From contig NZ_PJIZ01000027.1 in assembly GCF_021596505.1 (NCBI RefSeq), positions 1 to 62,685 on the forward strand: a stretch of DNA of 62,685 nucleotides, written 5' to 3'. This stretch comes from Nostoc sp. CMAA1605. GTDB lineage: Bacteria > Cyanobacteriota > Cyanobacteriia > Cyanobacteriales > Nostocaceae. The notes under the pieces were generated by a model. That model ran no database searches, was not told the origin of the DNA, and saw only the letters and a list, made by a program, of their open reading frames with translations. The position numbers and the translations under genes were made by a program. Of the stretch, positions 27,713-37,292 are shown one piece after another (within the stretch, counting starts at the first letter, position 1; each line of letters opens with the position of its first letter).

Positions 27713-28756
27713 ATGGTAACTAATTCGCAAACCCCAACTGTAGAAGCAAAATTATCCACATCTTTACCTGGGACTGATGCCAAGGCGCGTGTCAGTCATT
27801 TTATGAAAAGTTTACAAGATGAAATTTCACAAACATTAGCCAAGCTGGATGGTGTGGGTACGTTTCACGAAGATAGTTGGGAACGTCCAGAGGGAGGTGG
27901 CGGGCGATCGCGTGTGCTGCGTGATGGTGCAATATTTGAACAAGCTGGTGTAAATTTTTCTGAAGTTTGGGGTTCCCATCTGCCTCCCTCTATTTTAAAG
28001 CAGCGTCCAGAGGCAGAAGGTCACGGCTTTTATGCCACTGGTACATCTTTGGTATTACATCCCCGTAACCCTTATGTGCCTACAGTTCACCTCAACTACC
28101 GTTATTTTGAAGCTGGCCCCGTATGGTGGTTTGGTGGCGGTGCGGACTTAACACCTTATTATCCCTTTGCAGAAGATGCCGCCCATTTCCACAAGACACT
28201 CAAGCAAGCTTGTGACCAACATCATCCAGAATATTACCCAGTATTTAAACGTTGGTGTGATGAGTATTTCTACCTCAAGCATCGAGACGAAACACGCGGT
28301 GTAGGCGGCTTATTTTTCGATTATCAAGATGGTCAAGGGGTGTTGTATCGTGGCCCCGACCCCAAAGGCGAAGCCGCCCAATATAGCGACCAAGTAGGAA
28401 TCCCCGCACAACGCACTTGGGAAGATTTATTTAGCTTTGTACAAAGTTCCGGTGCAGCCTTTTTACCCGCTTATGTTCCCATCGTAGAACGTCGTCATGG
28501 AATAGAATACGGCGATCGCGAACGTAATTTTCAACTTTACCGTCGTGGTAGATACGTCGAATTTAACTTAGTTTACGACCGAGGCACCATCTTTGGTTTA
28601 CAAACCAACGGACGAACAGAATCAATTTTAATGTCCTTACCCCCCTTGGTGCGCTGGGAATATGGTTATCAACCCGAACCTAATACCCCCGAAGCTGAAT
28701 TGTATAATACTTTTCTCAAGCCTCAAGATTGGATTAACTGGCAACCTAGTAAATAG
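27713..28756 (+). CDS. hemF: Oxygen-dependent coproporphyrinogen III oxidase
   Basis: This 347-residue enzyme decarboxylates two propionates of coproporphyrinogen III to give protoporphyrinogen IX, using oxygen, in heme and chlorophyll synthesis. Signature stretches are intact: [47 protein letters not shown] and [13 protein letters not shown]. Length is normal. The ATG at 27713 is preceded by GGGAG. It appears to be a single-gene unit. The 560 bp downstream (28757-29320) show no gene or structure I can support. Confidence 0.97.
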   Translation: MVTNSQTPTVEAKLSTSLPGTDAKARVSHFMKSLQDEISQTLAKLDGVGTFHEDSWERPEGGGGRSRVLRDGAIFEQAGVNFSEVWGSHLPPSILKQRPEAEGHGFYATGTSLVLHPRNPYVPTVHLNYRYFEAGPVWWFGGGADLTPYYPFAEDAAHFHKTLKQACDQHHPEYYPVFKRWCDEYFYLKHRDETRGVGGLFFDYQDGQGVLYRGPDPKGEAAQYSDQVGIPAQRTWEDLFSFVQSSGAAFLPAYVPIVERRHGIEYGDRERNFQLYRRGRYVEFNLVYDRGTIFGLQTNGRTESILMSLPPLVRWEYGYQPEPNTPEAELYNTFLKPQDWINWQPSK

Positions 28757-29320
28757 CACTGAATTATTACGTGGTGGTAAGCAGCCCTCACCACACAATT
28801 AACACTGTGGGATAGTGAATTACCCAGGGTAGTCATCAGTAACTTACCAAGGACAATGAAAATTTCAAAAGTCTTTCTCGCTGACTCAGTAATCTTATCT
28901 GGGTACTCAGCACAGATTTGGTGAGTTAAACTACTAAAGGTAAGCACCTATTTAAAAAAAAAGGTGACAAATTTAGCTGTGTCTTGTTAAATTCGAGTTT
29001 CAGCACTGAATAGTCCTGTAGTTGGTGGGTTAAATAAATTACTACTTTTTTCAGAGTGGTGTTATGGCTCATCAATTCCAGGACTAGTACAGAAAAGCAA
29101 CTTTCACTTGTCAAGATTAGTAGTCCAGAAAGCTGATTACGTAAGCTTTTCCGACTATTGAGATAGAGCCTGTAAATGTGCTTTGCTGTACTATTACCAA
29201 TTCTCTAAAAATCAGTTACGGATACAACCTGGAAAACCCAGATAGCACCTAACTTGTTTGACTCTGAATTGGTATCACTTAACCACAGTCAACTTTAAGA
29301 TAAGTGCCACAGGGGGCTTA

Positions 29321-29689
29321 GTGATTCACATAGAACAAACCACCTACACAACTCAAGACGGTAATACAGTCATTGTCTTGACACCATCCGGTCGCTTAGA
29401 TATCACCACAGCTTGGCAATTTCGCCTGAAATTACAAGAATGTATTTCTAAACTCAGCCGTCATGTAGTGGTGAATCTTGGTCAAGTAAACTTTATCGAT
29501 AGTTCCGGCCTGACATCTTTGGTAGCTGGTATGCGCGACGCAGATAAAGTTAAAGGCAGTTTCCGCATATGCAACGTTCATCCAGAAGCCAAATTAGTAT
29601 TTGAAGTCACCATGATGGATACAGTATTTGAAATTTTGGAAACTGAAGAGGAAGCTTTAGAAGGTGTACCTCGCAGTATGGCTAGTTAA
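29321..29689 (+). CDS. STAS-domain anti-sigma factor antagonist
   Basis: The 122-residue protein is a single STAS domain of the SpoIIAA type, with GRLDITTAWQFRLKL, VVVNLGQVNFIDSSGLTSLVAG and the phosphorylatable Ser in IDSSGL. Such proteins switch partner anti-sigma kinases by Ser phosphorylation. The start is taken as the GTG at 29321, because AGGGGG lies five bases upstream; the longer frame from a TTG at 29258 adds unconserved residues. No anti-sigma kinase or phosphatase gene is adjacent. Confidence 0.85.
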   Translation: MIHIEQTTYTTQDGNTVIVLTPSGRLDITTAWQFRLKLQECISKLSRHVVVNLGQVNFIDSSGLTSLVAGMRDADKVKGSFRICNVHPEAKLVFEVTMMDTVFEILETEEEALEGVPRSMAS

Positions 29690-29797
29690 AAGAGTGCTAA
29701 ACCAAAAAAGTGCTGAGTCACAAGTGATGAGTTCTAAATGGTTCGTCTACCTCAACAATTAGCACACTGCTCAACGCCCCGCTTCTGCTAACAGCAC

Positions 29798-30391
29798 TCA
29801 ATACTGCTCTCGTTTTGTGTAGCGATAAGGCCCCATAATCGCGCCCCAAGTTGCTTTACCTGTTATTTGATCAATGCCTTTATCGTAGCTATATAAAGCC
29901 ATTTCTGTAACTTCAAATCCTAAAGAAACTTGGATAGTATTACCTTGATAAGTGAAGGTGCAGCGAGTATCCGTAGGCGGACTCGCAACAAATTTATATT
30001 GGTTAACCGCTATCTCTTGTTGAGTTACCTTGAGAATACAACCTGGTAACAATTCTAATTGCTCTAGAGTCAGTGCCTTTAGTAAATCGGGATTTCGACC
30101 CCCGCCAGCTAAGGCACTGTAATTTTTAGGCATATAGTATTGCACTTGCAAAGCAGCATCAAATTTGCCAGGCATTATCCGTATCACACGTTGGCGATAA
30201 GGACTGTCTAAATTCAAGATATTAGCTTGTTCGGCAAATATCGTGATGCTGTCCTCCGTAAATAGCTGCACAGGTCGTTGCCACAAACGTAAATGGACAT
30301 ACCATATAGGTTCTGCGATCGCCTGTTCTCGATTATCAAATTCCCCAGAGAGATACTTACCCAAGTTAACTAAATCAGTGGAAAAGCCCAT
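29798..30391 (-). CDS. cpcT: Phycocyanin chromophore lyase CpcT
   Basis: The 197-residue protein matches CpcT/CpeT lyases: STDLVNLGKYLSGEFDNREQA at the start, WYVHLRLWQRPVQLF and YRQRVIRI following, then a lipocalin-like beta barrel with CILKVTQQE, TRCTFTYQG and a C-terminal WGAIMGPYRY. CpcT attaches phycocyanobilin to Cys of the phycocyanin beta subunit (position 153/155). Size and motifs suggest CpcT rather than CpeT. The stop codon lies within repeat sequence of the CAGCACTCAATACT kind, and a heptamer array lies just upstream of the start. Confidence 0.9.
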   Translation of the reverse strand: MGFSTDLVNLGKYLSGEFDNREQAIAEPIWYVHLRLWQRPVQLFTEDSITIFAEQANILNLDSPYRQRVIRIMPGKFDAALQVQYYMPKNYSALAGGGRNPDLLKALTLEQLELLPGCILKVTQQEIAVNQYKFVASPPTDTRCTFTYQGNTIQVSLGFEVTEMALYSYDKGIDQITGKATWGAIMGPYRYTKREQY

Positions 30392-30393
30392 AT

Positions 30394-30559
30394 TAAGTGA
30401 TGAGTGCTGAGTGCTGAGTGCTGAGTGGTGAGTAATGAGTAATGAGTAATGAGTAATGAGTAATGAGTAATGAGTAATGAGTAATGAGTAATAAGTAGTG
30501 ACTATTGACCATTGACTAATGACTAATGACTATTGACTATTGACTATTGACTATTGACC
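30394..30559. repeat. Long heptamer array between cpcT and the sucrose-phosphate synthase gene
   Basis: GAGTGCT, then about nine GAGTAAT, then GACTAAT/GACTATT heptamers fill the whole 169-bp gap between cpcT and the sucrose-phosphate synthase gene. The array touches the stop codon of the latter. Confidence 0.92.
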
Positions 30560-30560
30560 A

Positions 30561-32762
30561 TTACACCAACACCATTTCGGGTTGAGTTTGGGACAGACTC
30601 CCGAAAAAGTCGTAGTAATCTAGTGCTTCTAAAATTCCCCAGGCGTATTGTCCTTGGGCAAAGTAAATCTGAGCATAGCCATGTAACTTTTGCAGTTCTT
30701 CGCTGTAATTTCCAACCACAACGGCTAAGGTATTACCGGCTAACATGGTTTCGTCGTTCCCTGATGCACCGGCGACTAAAAAGCGTTTTACGGGTAAACC
30801 CCATTTTAAAGCTATGTAACGCAGGGCATCTCCCTTAGAAGCGCGGATAGGTAATAGGTCAAGATACATATCATGGCTGTAAATACCTTTGACGGGGAGT
30901 TGTTGACGACGCAAATGGCGGATAATTTCTCGGTAGCTGGGGGATACGCTAGAATCCACAAAGTAGCTGATTTTAAATTTTCCTTGAGCGTCTGCTGGCT
31001 GCAATTCCACGCCAGGAATATCTTTCATTGCTTCCCGAATGGCTTCTGGTTGCCAATTGTGGCTAATATGTTTTTGCCAAGTAGTATCTGTGACAATTCT
31101 TGGCCCATAGTAAATTTCGCTACCAGTGGAAGTAATGAGTAAATCAGGCATGGGAAATTCCCATTCTTCTAACATATTTAAGGTACTTTTGAGACTGCGC
31201 CCAGTAGCAATTCCGACTCCTGTTGTCTGTCCTTGTTCACGGATGCGTTCAATCAAAGTCTCTAAAGCTTCTTGATCGCCTAAGAGTGTATTATCTATTT
31301 CTGTGACTAAAAAGCGATCGGCTGTAGGTAGGTGGTTAGTTTCTGGTATGTTCCAACCAGGATGTTCTGTGGCGGGAAAGACAATTAAAGGACTGAGTAA
31401 AGACTGTATCTTTTGTTGGGGGAAGCGACGGACTTTTTCTAAATAATGCTCAATGTGACTTTCCCATGAGAAATGTTTGCGGACATTAGTTAAACCATTA
31501 CTAGACCATTTTTGCCATTGCTGATGGTCAGTTAAGGCTGTTCGCAGTGCATTTTGAATGTCTTGAATATTTAAGGGGTCTACTAATAGTCCATTATCAC
31601 AAGCGGCGATAATATCTCTAGGGCCGCCGTCAGATGTGGCGATAATCGGTACACCGCAAGCTGTGGCTTCAATCAGAGTTAGTCCAAAGGGTTCAGTGAG
31701 GGCGGGATTAATAAATACGCCCTGTGTTTTGGCTGTCAAGCGATATAAGTCGGGGACATCATCAGATGTATGATGTTTGGGATAGGCGACATGACCATAA
31801 AGGTCATAGCGATCGATTAATTGCAATATTTCGGTCAAAACTTGGCGTGGCCCTGATTCCATCGTGGTGATGTCGTCGCGATTTCCTAGCACAATTACCA
31901 AATTAGCTAGCTCACGCAATTGAGGATCTTCACCATAGGCTTTGATGAGACTACCGACATTTTTCCGAATAGCCGGACGGGAAATCGCCGTGATCATCGG
32001 CTTTTGCGGATCATGCAAAAATCGTTTTAACTTTTCGTAAATCGGGGGATTTTGCCAATTATCGGGGACTGGGTAAAAACGTTCTAAAGTCACACCAGGG
32101 GGAATCACTTCCATTCTTTCTGGTTGGTAGCGGTCATAGACGCTATATTGTTCTTCAACTTCTTGATTAGTGCTGGCGATGACTAAAGCTGCACCACCCA
32201 GGGTAATTTCTTCGGCTTCAATGCGAGTGCTGATGTGAAAGTTTTCTTCTATTACTTCTGGCTTAGTTCCATGTTCTAGTAATCGTTGCAGTTTCACCCT
32301 TCCTAGTGAATGACCTGTATGCACCAGGGGTGTACCTAACCAACCAGCCACTCGACTACCTACGTAGCCAGCATCAGCATAGTGTGTGTGAATGACGTTT
32401 GGTATTTTGCCGACTTTGCGGATGTGTTTGAGTAGTTCATCTGCAAAGCTATCTAAATAAGGCCACAGAACTTCTTTGCGGAGGTAACGCCGGGGGCCAC
32501 AGGCTAGACGAATGATTTGGGCTTTGTCGGAGAGAATTTCTACTGGTTGAGCATAATCAGCACTCACCTTGGGGTCTTGTATCAACCGAGTTACTAAGTC
32601 AACTCTTTCTACTTCGGGATGTTTAGCTAATGTGGCGGCGAGTTCAACTACGTATTTTGTTTGTCCACCGGTGTCAGCGTCTCGTCCTAACTCTAGATTA
32701 TGACCTCTAATTAAGCCGTGAACACTGACTAGTATGATATACAACCCTGAGCTATTTGACAT
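30561..32762 (-). CDS. Sucrose-phosphate synthase with degenerate phosphatase domain
   Basis: The 733-residue protein has an N-terminal GT-B glycosyltransferase (about 1-460) with HGLIRGHNLELGRDADTGGQ, HTHYADAGYVG, THTGHSLGRVK-like and TEPFGLTLIEA motifs. It transfers glucose to fructose 6-phosphate. A HAD domain like sucrose-phosphate phosphatase follows (about 480-720). Its first motif reads TEIDNTLLGD, with Glu where the nucleophile Asp should be, and the late GDSGND motif reads GASGNDE. The phosphatase is therefore probably inactive, as reported for some other cyanobacterial enzymes. Sucrose is an osmolyte and the carbon carrier to heterocysts in these organisms. The start ATG gives the standard N-terminus. 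Confidence 0.92.
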   Translation of the reverse strand: MSNSSGLYIILVSVHGLIRGHNLELGRDADTGGQTKYVVELAATLAKHPEVERVDLVTRLIQDPKVSADYAQPVEILSDKAQIIRLACGPRRYLRKEVLWPYLDSFADELLKHIRKVGKIPNVIHTHYADAGYVGSRVAGWLGTPLVHTGHSLGRVKLQRLLEHGTKPEVIEENFHISTRIEAEEITLGGAALVIASTNQEVEEQYSVYDRYQPERMEVIPPGVTLERFYPVPDNWQNPPIYEKLKRFLHDPQKPMITAISRPAIRKNVGSLIKAYGEDPQLRELANLVIVLGNRDDITTMESGPRQVLTEILQLIDRYDLYGHVAYPKHHTSDDVPDLYRLTAKTQGVFINPALTEPFGLTLIEATACGVPIIATSDGGPRDIIAACDNGLLVDPLNIQDIQNALRTALTDHQQWQKWSSNGLTNVRKHFSWESHIEHYLEKVRRFPQQKIQSLLSPLIVFPATEHPGWNIPETNHLPTADRFLVTEIDNTLLGDQEALETLIERIREQGQTTGVGIATGRSLKSTLNMLEEWEFPMPDLLITSTGSEIYYGPRIVTDTTWQKHISHNWQPEAIREAMKDIPGVELQPADAQGKFKISYFVDSSVSPSYREIIRHLRRQQLPVKGIYSHDMYLDLLPIRASKGDALRYIALKWGLPVKRFLVAGASGNDETMLAGNTLAVVVGNYSEELQKLHGYAQIYFAQGQYAWGILEALDYYDFFGSLSQTQPEMVLV

Positions 32763-33239
32763 TTTGTCTTCCTCTCTAGTTGACTTTATTTAGTGCTATG
32801 TTTAGGCTTTTTTGATGGAATCAATGGTGATCATTGATGATGAGATATCCATAAAAATGGTACTCATTTGTAATTTGAACAAAGTCAGAAATGCCGTCAA
32901 AATGTGCATTCACCAATAATTAGTCATTTGCAAATAAACATCATTACTAGATATTTATTATTTAGAGTGATAACTTTTTCTTAATCTCCAAATTGTGACA
33001 ATATACTTCTGTATATAGTATCAGTAAGGTACATGATGAGTGCATCTATTACAAGAAATACTCGTTTATATTAGAAATATCACTCCCTGAGTTCTTTAAA
33101 AAGTTATGTTCTGAAACTTACAGGTTGCAGATGGATCAATTTAACCGTAATATTTAATACTTGAATAAAAATGTTTGATTTTTGTCTAAAAAATGTATAT
33201 TAATATACAGTAATTTTCATTTCTTTTACTTCTAAATTT
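32763..33239. other. 477-bp AT-rich gap with the promoters of sps and of the TIR cassette
   Basis: The space between divergent genes is AT-rich and contains no open frame or repeat array of note. It must hold the promoters of both the sucrose-phosphate synthase gene and the TIR cassette. I cannot mark specific boxes with confidence. Confidence 0.5.
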
Positions 33240-33968
33240 ATGTCTAATCCAGTCAAGGTATTTTTTTCTTACTCTCACAAAGATGAAGCTTTGCGGGATG
33301 AATTAGCCACTCATCTGAGTACAATGAAACATCAGGGTGTAATTGAGGCTTGGCATGACAGAGCCATCATTGCTGGCAGCAATTGGGCTGATGCTATTGA
33401 TGATAATCTCAACATTGCAGATATTGTTTTACTGTTAGTGAGTGCTAACTTTTTGGCTTCAGATTACTGTTATGACAAGGAAATGATGCGGGCGATGGAA
33501 CGCTATGAGAGCAAAGAAGCCCGTGTAATTCCGATTATTCTCAAGCCGGTAGATTGGAATGATACACCTTTTAGCAAACTGCAAGCATTACCCAAAAATG
33601 CGAAACCGGTGACGACTTGGACAAATCAGGATGAGGCTTTTTCAGATATTGCAAAAGGGATTCGTCGGGTGGCTGAAGAAATCGCTAAATCAAAAGCCTC
33701 CGGTAGTTCTGTTGTGAACACTACACCTGTAACCACTAGTCAAGGTGGAATAACTGATAGGCAACGTCGGAGATTAGAGCAAGAACGGGATTCATTACAG
33801 CAGCAATATGATACTGTAAGTAACAAACTAGACAGACTGCGCCAAGCATATTCTATTGAAACGGATGTAACGACAAAGTTTAAGTTGGAATCCCAAATCA
33901 AGGAAGCTCAGGCAGAACAAGATAGATTAGATCATCAGCTTGAAGAAATTGAGCAGAAACTTTTGTAG
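33240..33968 (+). CDS. TIR domain protein with C-terminal coiled coil
   Basis: The 242-residue protein begins with a TIR domain (about 5-150): VFFSYSHKDEALRDEL, a central WHDRAIIAGSNW, and the putative catalytic Glu81 in DYCYDKEM. Bacterial TIR domains commonly cleave NAD or make signalling nucleotides from it. After a Ser/Thr-rich linker comes a charged coiled coil (about 172-242, RRLEQERDSLQQQYD to LEEIEQKLL). It is the first of four same-strand genes with gaps of 39 and 40 bp and one overlap. No clear ribosome-binding site is seen. The coiled coil may drive oligomerisation. Confidence 0.88.
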   Translation: MSNPVKVFFSYSHKDEALRDELATHLSTMKHQGVIEAWHDRAIIAGSNWADAIDDNLNIADIVLLLVSANFLASDYCYDKEMMRAMERYESKEARVIPIILKPVDWNDTPFSKLQALPKNAKPVTTWTNQDEAFSDIAKGIRRVAEEIAKSKASGSSVVNTTPVTTSQGGITDRQRRRLEQERDSLQQQYDTVSNKLDRLRQAYSIETDVTTKFKLESQIKEAQAEQDRLDHQLEEIEQKLL

Positions 33969-34007
33969 TTCACTTTGTAACTCAGCCCGCATCTTGCCCT
34001 ATTCGCT

Positions 34008-35288
34008 ATGAAATCTATTGAAGTTTTTATCTCTTATCATGAGAAAGATGAGGAATTTCGTCAAGAGTTAGAGAAGCATTTAGCATCTTTACGTCGGCAA
34101 GAGGTGATTTCTAGTTGGCACGATCGCAAAATTATTCCAGGGCAAGATATTAAAGGAGAAATTGATCAACGCCTCAATCAAGCGGGTTTAATTCTACTGT
34201 TAATTAGTCCTGATTTCCTAGACTCTGACTATCACTGGACAGTGGAAGTGACACGAGCCTTAGAGCAGAACGCAGCGAAGAAAACCTGTGTGATTCCCGT
34301 GCTGCTGCGTCATGTTGATTGGGATGTTCCTCGGCTCAAGGAACTATTACCATTACCGAAAAATCGTAAACCGATTAAAAGTTGGGCTGATAGGGATGAA
34401 GCGTTTGTGGAAGTTGTTAAGGGAATTCGGGAAGCTATCGCACTCTTAATGGCGCAATTAGTTGAAAATGAATCAACTCATCAAGCAACTACAAAAGCAC
34501 AGGAAGACCTGCAATATCAAGTCACCACTCTAATAAATGAAGCAGATAGTTTGCGTGAGGGTAAGAACTTTGAGGAAGCAATCCTGAAATACAAAGCAGC
34601 TATCAGTCTTGAGCCAAACTCTTTATACGCTCACAATGGACTGGGGATTACACTTTACAATCAAGGAAAACTAGAAGAGGCAATCGCATCCTACCGCCAA
34701 GCCTTAAATATTGACCCCAATTTTGCAAAAGCTCACAATGGATTGGGGAATACACTGTATGACCAAGGAAAACTAGAAAAGGCGATCGCATCCTACCGCC
34801 AAGCCTTAAAATTTGACCCCAGTTATGCAAAAGCTTACTATAACTTGGGGAATACACTGTATGACCAAGGAAAAGTAGAAGAGGCGATCGCATCCTACCG
34901 CCAAGTCTTAAATATTGACCCCAATTATGCAAAAGCTCACAATAACCTGGGGCTTGCGCTCTATGCACAGAAAAAACTAGAAGAGGCGATCGCATCCTAC
35001 CGCCAAGCCTTGAAATTTGATTCCAATGATGTCTACGCTCACTGTAACTTGGGGATTGCGCTGTCTGACCAAGGAAAAGTAGAAGAGGCGATCGCATCTT
35101 ACCGCCAAGCCTTAAATATTGACCCCAATTTTACAAAAGCTCACAATAACTTGGGAATTGCGTTGTACAACCAAGGAAAAATAGAAGAGGGAATTAAAGA
35201 AATAGAAGTAGCCGTTACTCTTGAACCTAATAACACCCTATTCCGTGACAACTTAAAGCTTTATCAAAATCAGAAACAGGGTTCTTGA
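34008..35288 (+). CDS. TIR domain protein with TPR repeats
   Basis: A second TIR domain (about 1-140) resembles that of the upstream gene: VFISYHEKDEEFRQEL, SWHDRKIIPGQD, and putative catalytic Glu80 in DYHWTVEV. It is followed by seven or so 34-residue TPR units (about 180-420) of the form YNQGKLEEAIASYRQALNIDP. The TPRs probably bind a partner or sense a trigger. Five of the TPR units are nearly identical at the DNA level, with a 102-bp period, and each of the later ones carries a HIP1 octamer. Gaps of 39 and 40 bp to the neighbours suggest one operon with the first TIR gene and the xisH-like gene. Confidence 0.88.
   Translation: MKSIEVFISYHEKDEEFRQELEKHLASLRRQEVISSWHDRKIIPGQDIKGEIDQRLNQAGLILLLISPDFLDSDYHWTVEVTRALEQNAAKKTCVIPVLLRHVDWDVPRLKELLPLPKNRKPIKSWADRDEAFVEVVKGIREAIALLMAQLVENESTHQATTKAQEDLQYQVTTLINEADSLREGKNFEEAILKYKAAISLEPNSLYAHNGLGITLYNQGKLEEAIASYRQALNIDPNFAKAHNGLGNTLYDQGKLEKAIASYRQALKFDPSYAKAYYNLGNTLYDQGKVEEAIASYRQVLNIDPNYAKAHNNLGLALYAQKKLEEAIASYRQALKFDSNDVYAHCNLGIALSDQGKVEEAIASYRQALNIDPNFTKAHNNLGIALYNQGKIEEGIKEIEVAVTLEPNNTLFRDNLKLYQNQKQGS
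34673..35160 (+). repeat. 102-bp tandem repeats encoding TPR units
   Basis: The motif GCATCCTACCGCCAAG recurs with a spacing of 102 bp (near 34686, 34788, 34890, 34992 and, with one change, 35094). The near-identity points to recent duplication or gene conversion of TPR units. A long minus-strand open frame opposite them is a by-product of the repeat. Confidence 0.9.
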
Positions 35289-35328
35289 GGGCGTTTATTT
35301 GGTAAGTAAAATAATTAGATAATCAACG

Positions 35329-35745
35329 ATGTCAGCTAAAGACTTATTTCATGGGGCTGTCAAACAAGCACTACTGAAGGAAAAGTGGATAATTACAGCC
35401 GATCCACTCATAATAAAAATTGAAGGTGTAAAGTTTGAGATTGATTTAGCAGCAGAAAAAATTTTAGGAGCTGAGAAAGCAGGTAGAAAAATTGCAGTAG
35501 AAGTAAAAAGTTTTCTAAATAGTTCAGCGATTACTGACTTTCACGTAGCTTTGGGGCAATTTCTCAACTATCGGCTTGCTCTACAAATGAAAGAACCAGA
35601 CCGGACGCTTTATCTAGCAGTACCTTTTGATACTTTTAAAACGTTCTTCCAAGAACTGTTTGTTAAAGAAGCGGTCAAGCTTTATCAACTAAAGCTTGTT
35701 GTCTATGAGCCAATTAAAGAAGAGGTTATCGAATGGAGAGAATAG
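35329..35745 (+). CDS. XisH-like protein (PD-(D/E)XK nuclease fold)
   Basis: The 138-residue protein matches the XisH family: DLFHGAVKQALLKEKWIITADP, then FEIDLAAEKILGAEKAGRKIAVEVKSF. The Asp and the EVK triplet are spaced as in PD-(D/E)XK nucleases. XisH was first described as needed, with XisI, for excision of the fdxN element in Anabaena, but many XisH/XisI pairs occur far from any such element and their role is unknown. No XisF recombinase or nif gene is here. It overlaps the xisI-like gene by 13 bp and follows the TIR-TPR gene by 40 bp. Confidence 0.9.
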   Translation: MSAKDLFHGAVKQALLKEKWIITADPLIIKIEGVKFEIDLAAEKILGAEKAGRKIAVEVKSFLNSSAITDFHVALGQFLNYRLALQMKEPDRTLYLAVPFDTFKTFFQELFVKEAVKLYQLKLVVYEPIKEEVIEWRE

Positions 35746-36068
35746 AATACTACCGTCAAAGCATTCGTAACTTGCTAATTGAACAAGCATCTATAGAAAA
35801 GAGTAACCCAGATGTTGAGTGTCAGCTAATTTTTGATAGAGAACATGACCATTATCAATTACTTGATGTTGGTTGGGAAGGACTCAAGCGAGTATATAAC
35901 TGTTTTATCCATTTGGACATTAAAGATGGCAAAATTTGGATTCAGCGCAATACGACTGAGCTAGATATTGCCCAAGCATTAGTAGAAATGGGGGTATCGA
36001 AGGAAGATATTGTTTTGGGATTACATCCGCCTTACAAGCGTCCGTATACAGGGTATGGTGTAGCGTAG
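35733..36068 (+). CDS. XisI-like protein
   Basis: The 111-residue protein has the XisI pattern: YYRQSIRNLLIEQA at the start, DHYQLLDVGWEG, HLDIKDGKIWIQRNTTE in the middle and EDIVLGLHPPYKRPYTGYGVA at the end. It is the usual partner of XisH and starts inside the xisH-like gene (13-bp overlap), so the two are translationally coupled. The mechanism is unknown; the pair could be a nuclease and its control protein. It closes the four-gene TIR cassette. Confidence 0.9.
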   Translation: MERIEYYRQSIRNLLIEQASIEKSNPDVECQLIFDREHDHYQLLDVGWEGLKRVYNCFIHLDIKDGKIWIQRNTTELDIAQALVEMGVSKEDIVLGLHPPYKRPYTGYGVA

Positions 36069-36115
36069 GTGATTCAAGGGACTTCCAATTAAAAAATATA
36101 CTATCACTTTGATGG

Positions 36116-36145
36116 CAGGGGGGCAGGGGGCAAGGAGCAGGGGGA
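36116..36145. repeat. G-rich GGGGGCA repeat
   Basis: A short run of GGGGGCA/GGAGCAG units follows the xisI-like gene. A similar run lies at about 40984-41010. Confidence 0.7.
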
Positions 36146-36260
36146 AAGACAGATTTTTTGGAAAAAATAAATTGGATAGTTTATTTTCTGGAAATCCCCA
36201 AAACGTCAACACTTGGTGTCATAAGGCTTAATTCGTTTTGTTGTGTGATGTTTCTAGATT

Positions 36261-37136
36261 TTAAGCAATAGGTTCAAATACCATTTGCGGAATTAATACA
36301 CCCGCTTGTAATTCCCCAATTCCCAAAAAACGGGTTGCTTCATAAACTCGCACCTGACCGGTGATTTCAGGAGTGAGGGAAATGCGCTGTCCCTGACACC
36401 ATTTTTGAGCAGAAATACTGGGTAAAGTTACAGATGGGAGATGTTGTAAGGCTGTATCTGGTGGGGTGGGTTGAAATGTCCCGTTTGAGAGTTGGGTTTC
36501 TAACTCATCTAAGGTGAGACTATCTGCTAAATTGAAACCACTGCTTTGAGTACGTACTAAAGCAGCGAGAGTTCCGCCTGTATTTAACACTGTACCTAAA
36601 TCACGAGCGATCGCCCGAATATATGTGCCACCACCACAGGCTATCTCTACATCTAATTCGGGAAAATCTCCAACTCGCCAATCTAAAATTTCTATGTGAT
36701 AAATTTCTACTATCCTTGGGGGAACTTCTACGACTGCACCTTGACGCGCTAAATCGTACAGGCGTTTTCCTTCGACTTGAATCGCACTGTAAATTGGTGG
36801 AATTTGCTCTATTTTGCCGATAAATTTAGCTAATGCCGTTTTTATTTGTGCTAAATCTAATTCTGCGCCAGGTTGGGACGAGATGATTTCACCTTGTAAG
36901 TCATCAGTTGTAGTCTGCATCCCAAAGCGGATAGTAGCTTTATAAGCTTTATCACTGGGAAGATATTGTAATAATCTTGTAGCTTTACCAACTGCAATGG
37001 GTAGCACACCAGTAGCGGCTGGATCTAATGTTCCCGCGTGTCCTACACGTTTGAGTTTGCACAATTTTCGCGCCTTGGCCACGCAATCATGAGAAGTCCA
37101 GCCAAATGGCTTGTTTAAATTAATAAAACCTTGCAC
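36261..37136 (-). CDS. truB: tRNA pseudouridine(55) synthase
   Basis: TruB makes pseudouridine 55 in the T loop of tRNAs. The catalytic Asp lies in [19 protein letters not shown], after the conserved [15 protein letters not shown] start. [18 protein letters not shown] and [14 protein letters not shown] are also present. The GTG at 37136 gives the normal family N-terminus ([10 protein letters not shown]), and this start is preferred over an in-frame TTG eleven codons upstream. The product is 291 residues. A separate transcript is likely because the xisI-like gene converges on it. Confidence 0.95.
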   Translation of the reverse strand: MQGFINLNKPFGWTSHDCVAKARKLCKLKRVGHAGTLDPAATGVLPIAVGKATRLLQYLPSDKAYKATIRFGMQTTTDDLQGEIISSQPGAELDLAQIKTALAKFIGKIEQIPPIYSAIQVEGKRLYDLARQGAVVEVPPRIVEIYHIEILDWRVGDFPELDVEIACGGGTYIRAIARDLGTVLNTGGTLAALVRTQSSGFNLADSLTLDELETQLSNGTFQPTPPDTALQHLPSVTLPSISAQKWCQGQRISLTPEITGQVRVYEATRFLGIGELQAGVLIPQMVFEPIA

Positions 37137-37292
37137 TGTGAAATTTATGAGTTTAGCGATCGCCCACAATTCTAATACTATCAGGTGGCTGAAAGCTGAA
37201 ATTTTGGAAAATAGGGGTGTAAGGTTTTGTACGAGTTGTGATGCGTGGGGAGTGCGTCAATAGATAAACGTAGACATGATATGAATATAGGA

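Noticed and set aside
34648..35097. 150-codon open frame on the minus strand opposite the TPR units
   Set aside because: It is highly repetitive with the same 34-residue period and Arg-rich, a mirror of the TPR codons, and has no ribosome-binding site.
33240..36068. An fdxN-type excision element
   Set aside because: Only xisH/xisI-like genes are here. No XisF recombinase, nif gene or attachment repeats were seen, so the pair is treated as part of the TIR cassette.
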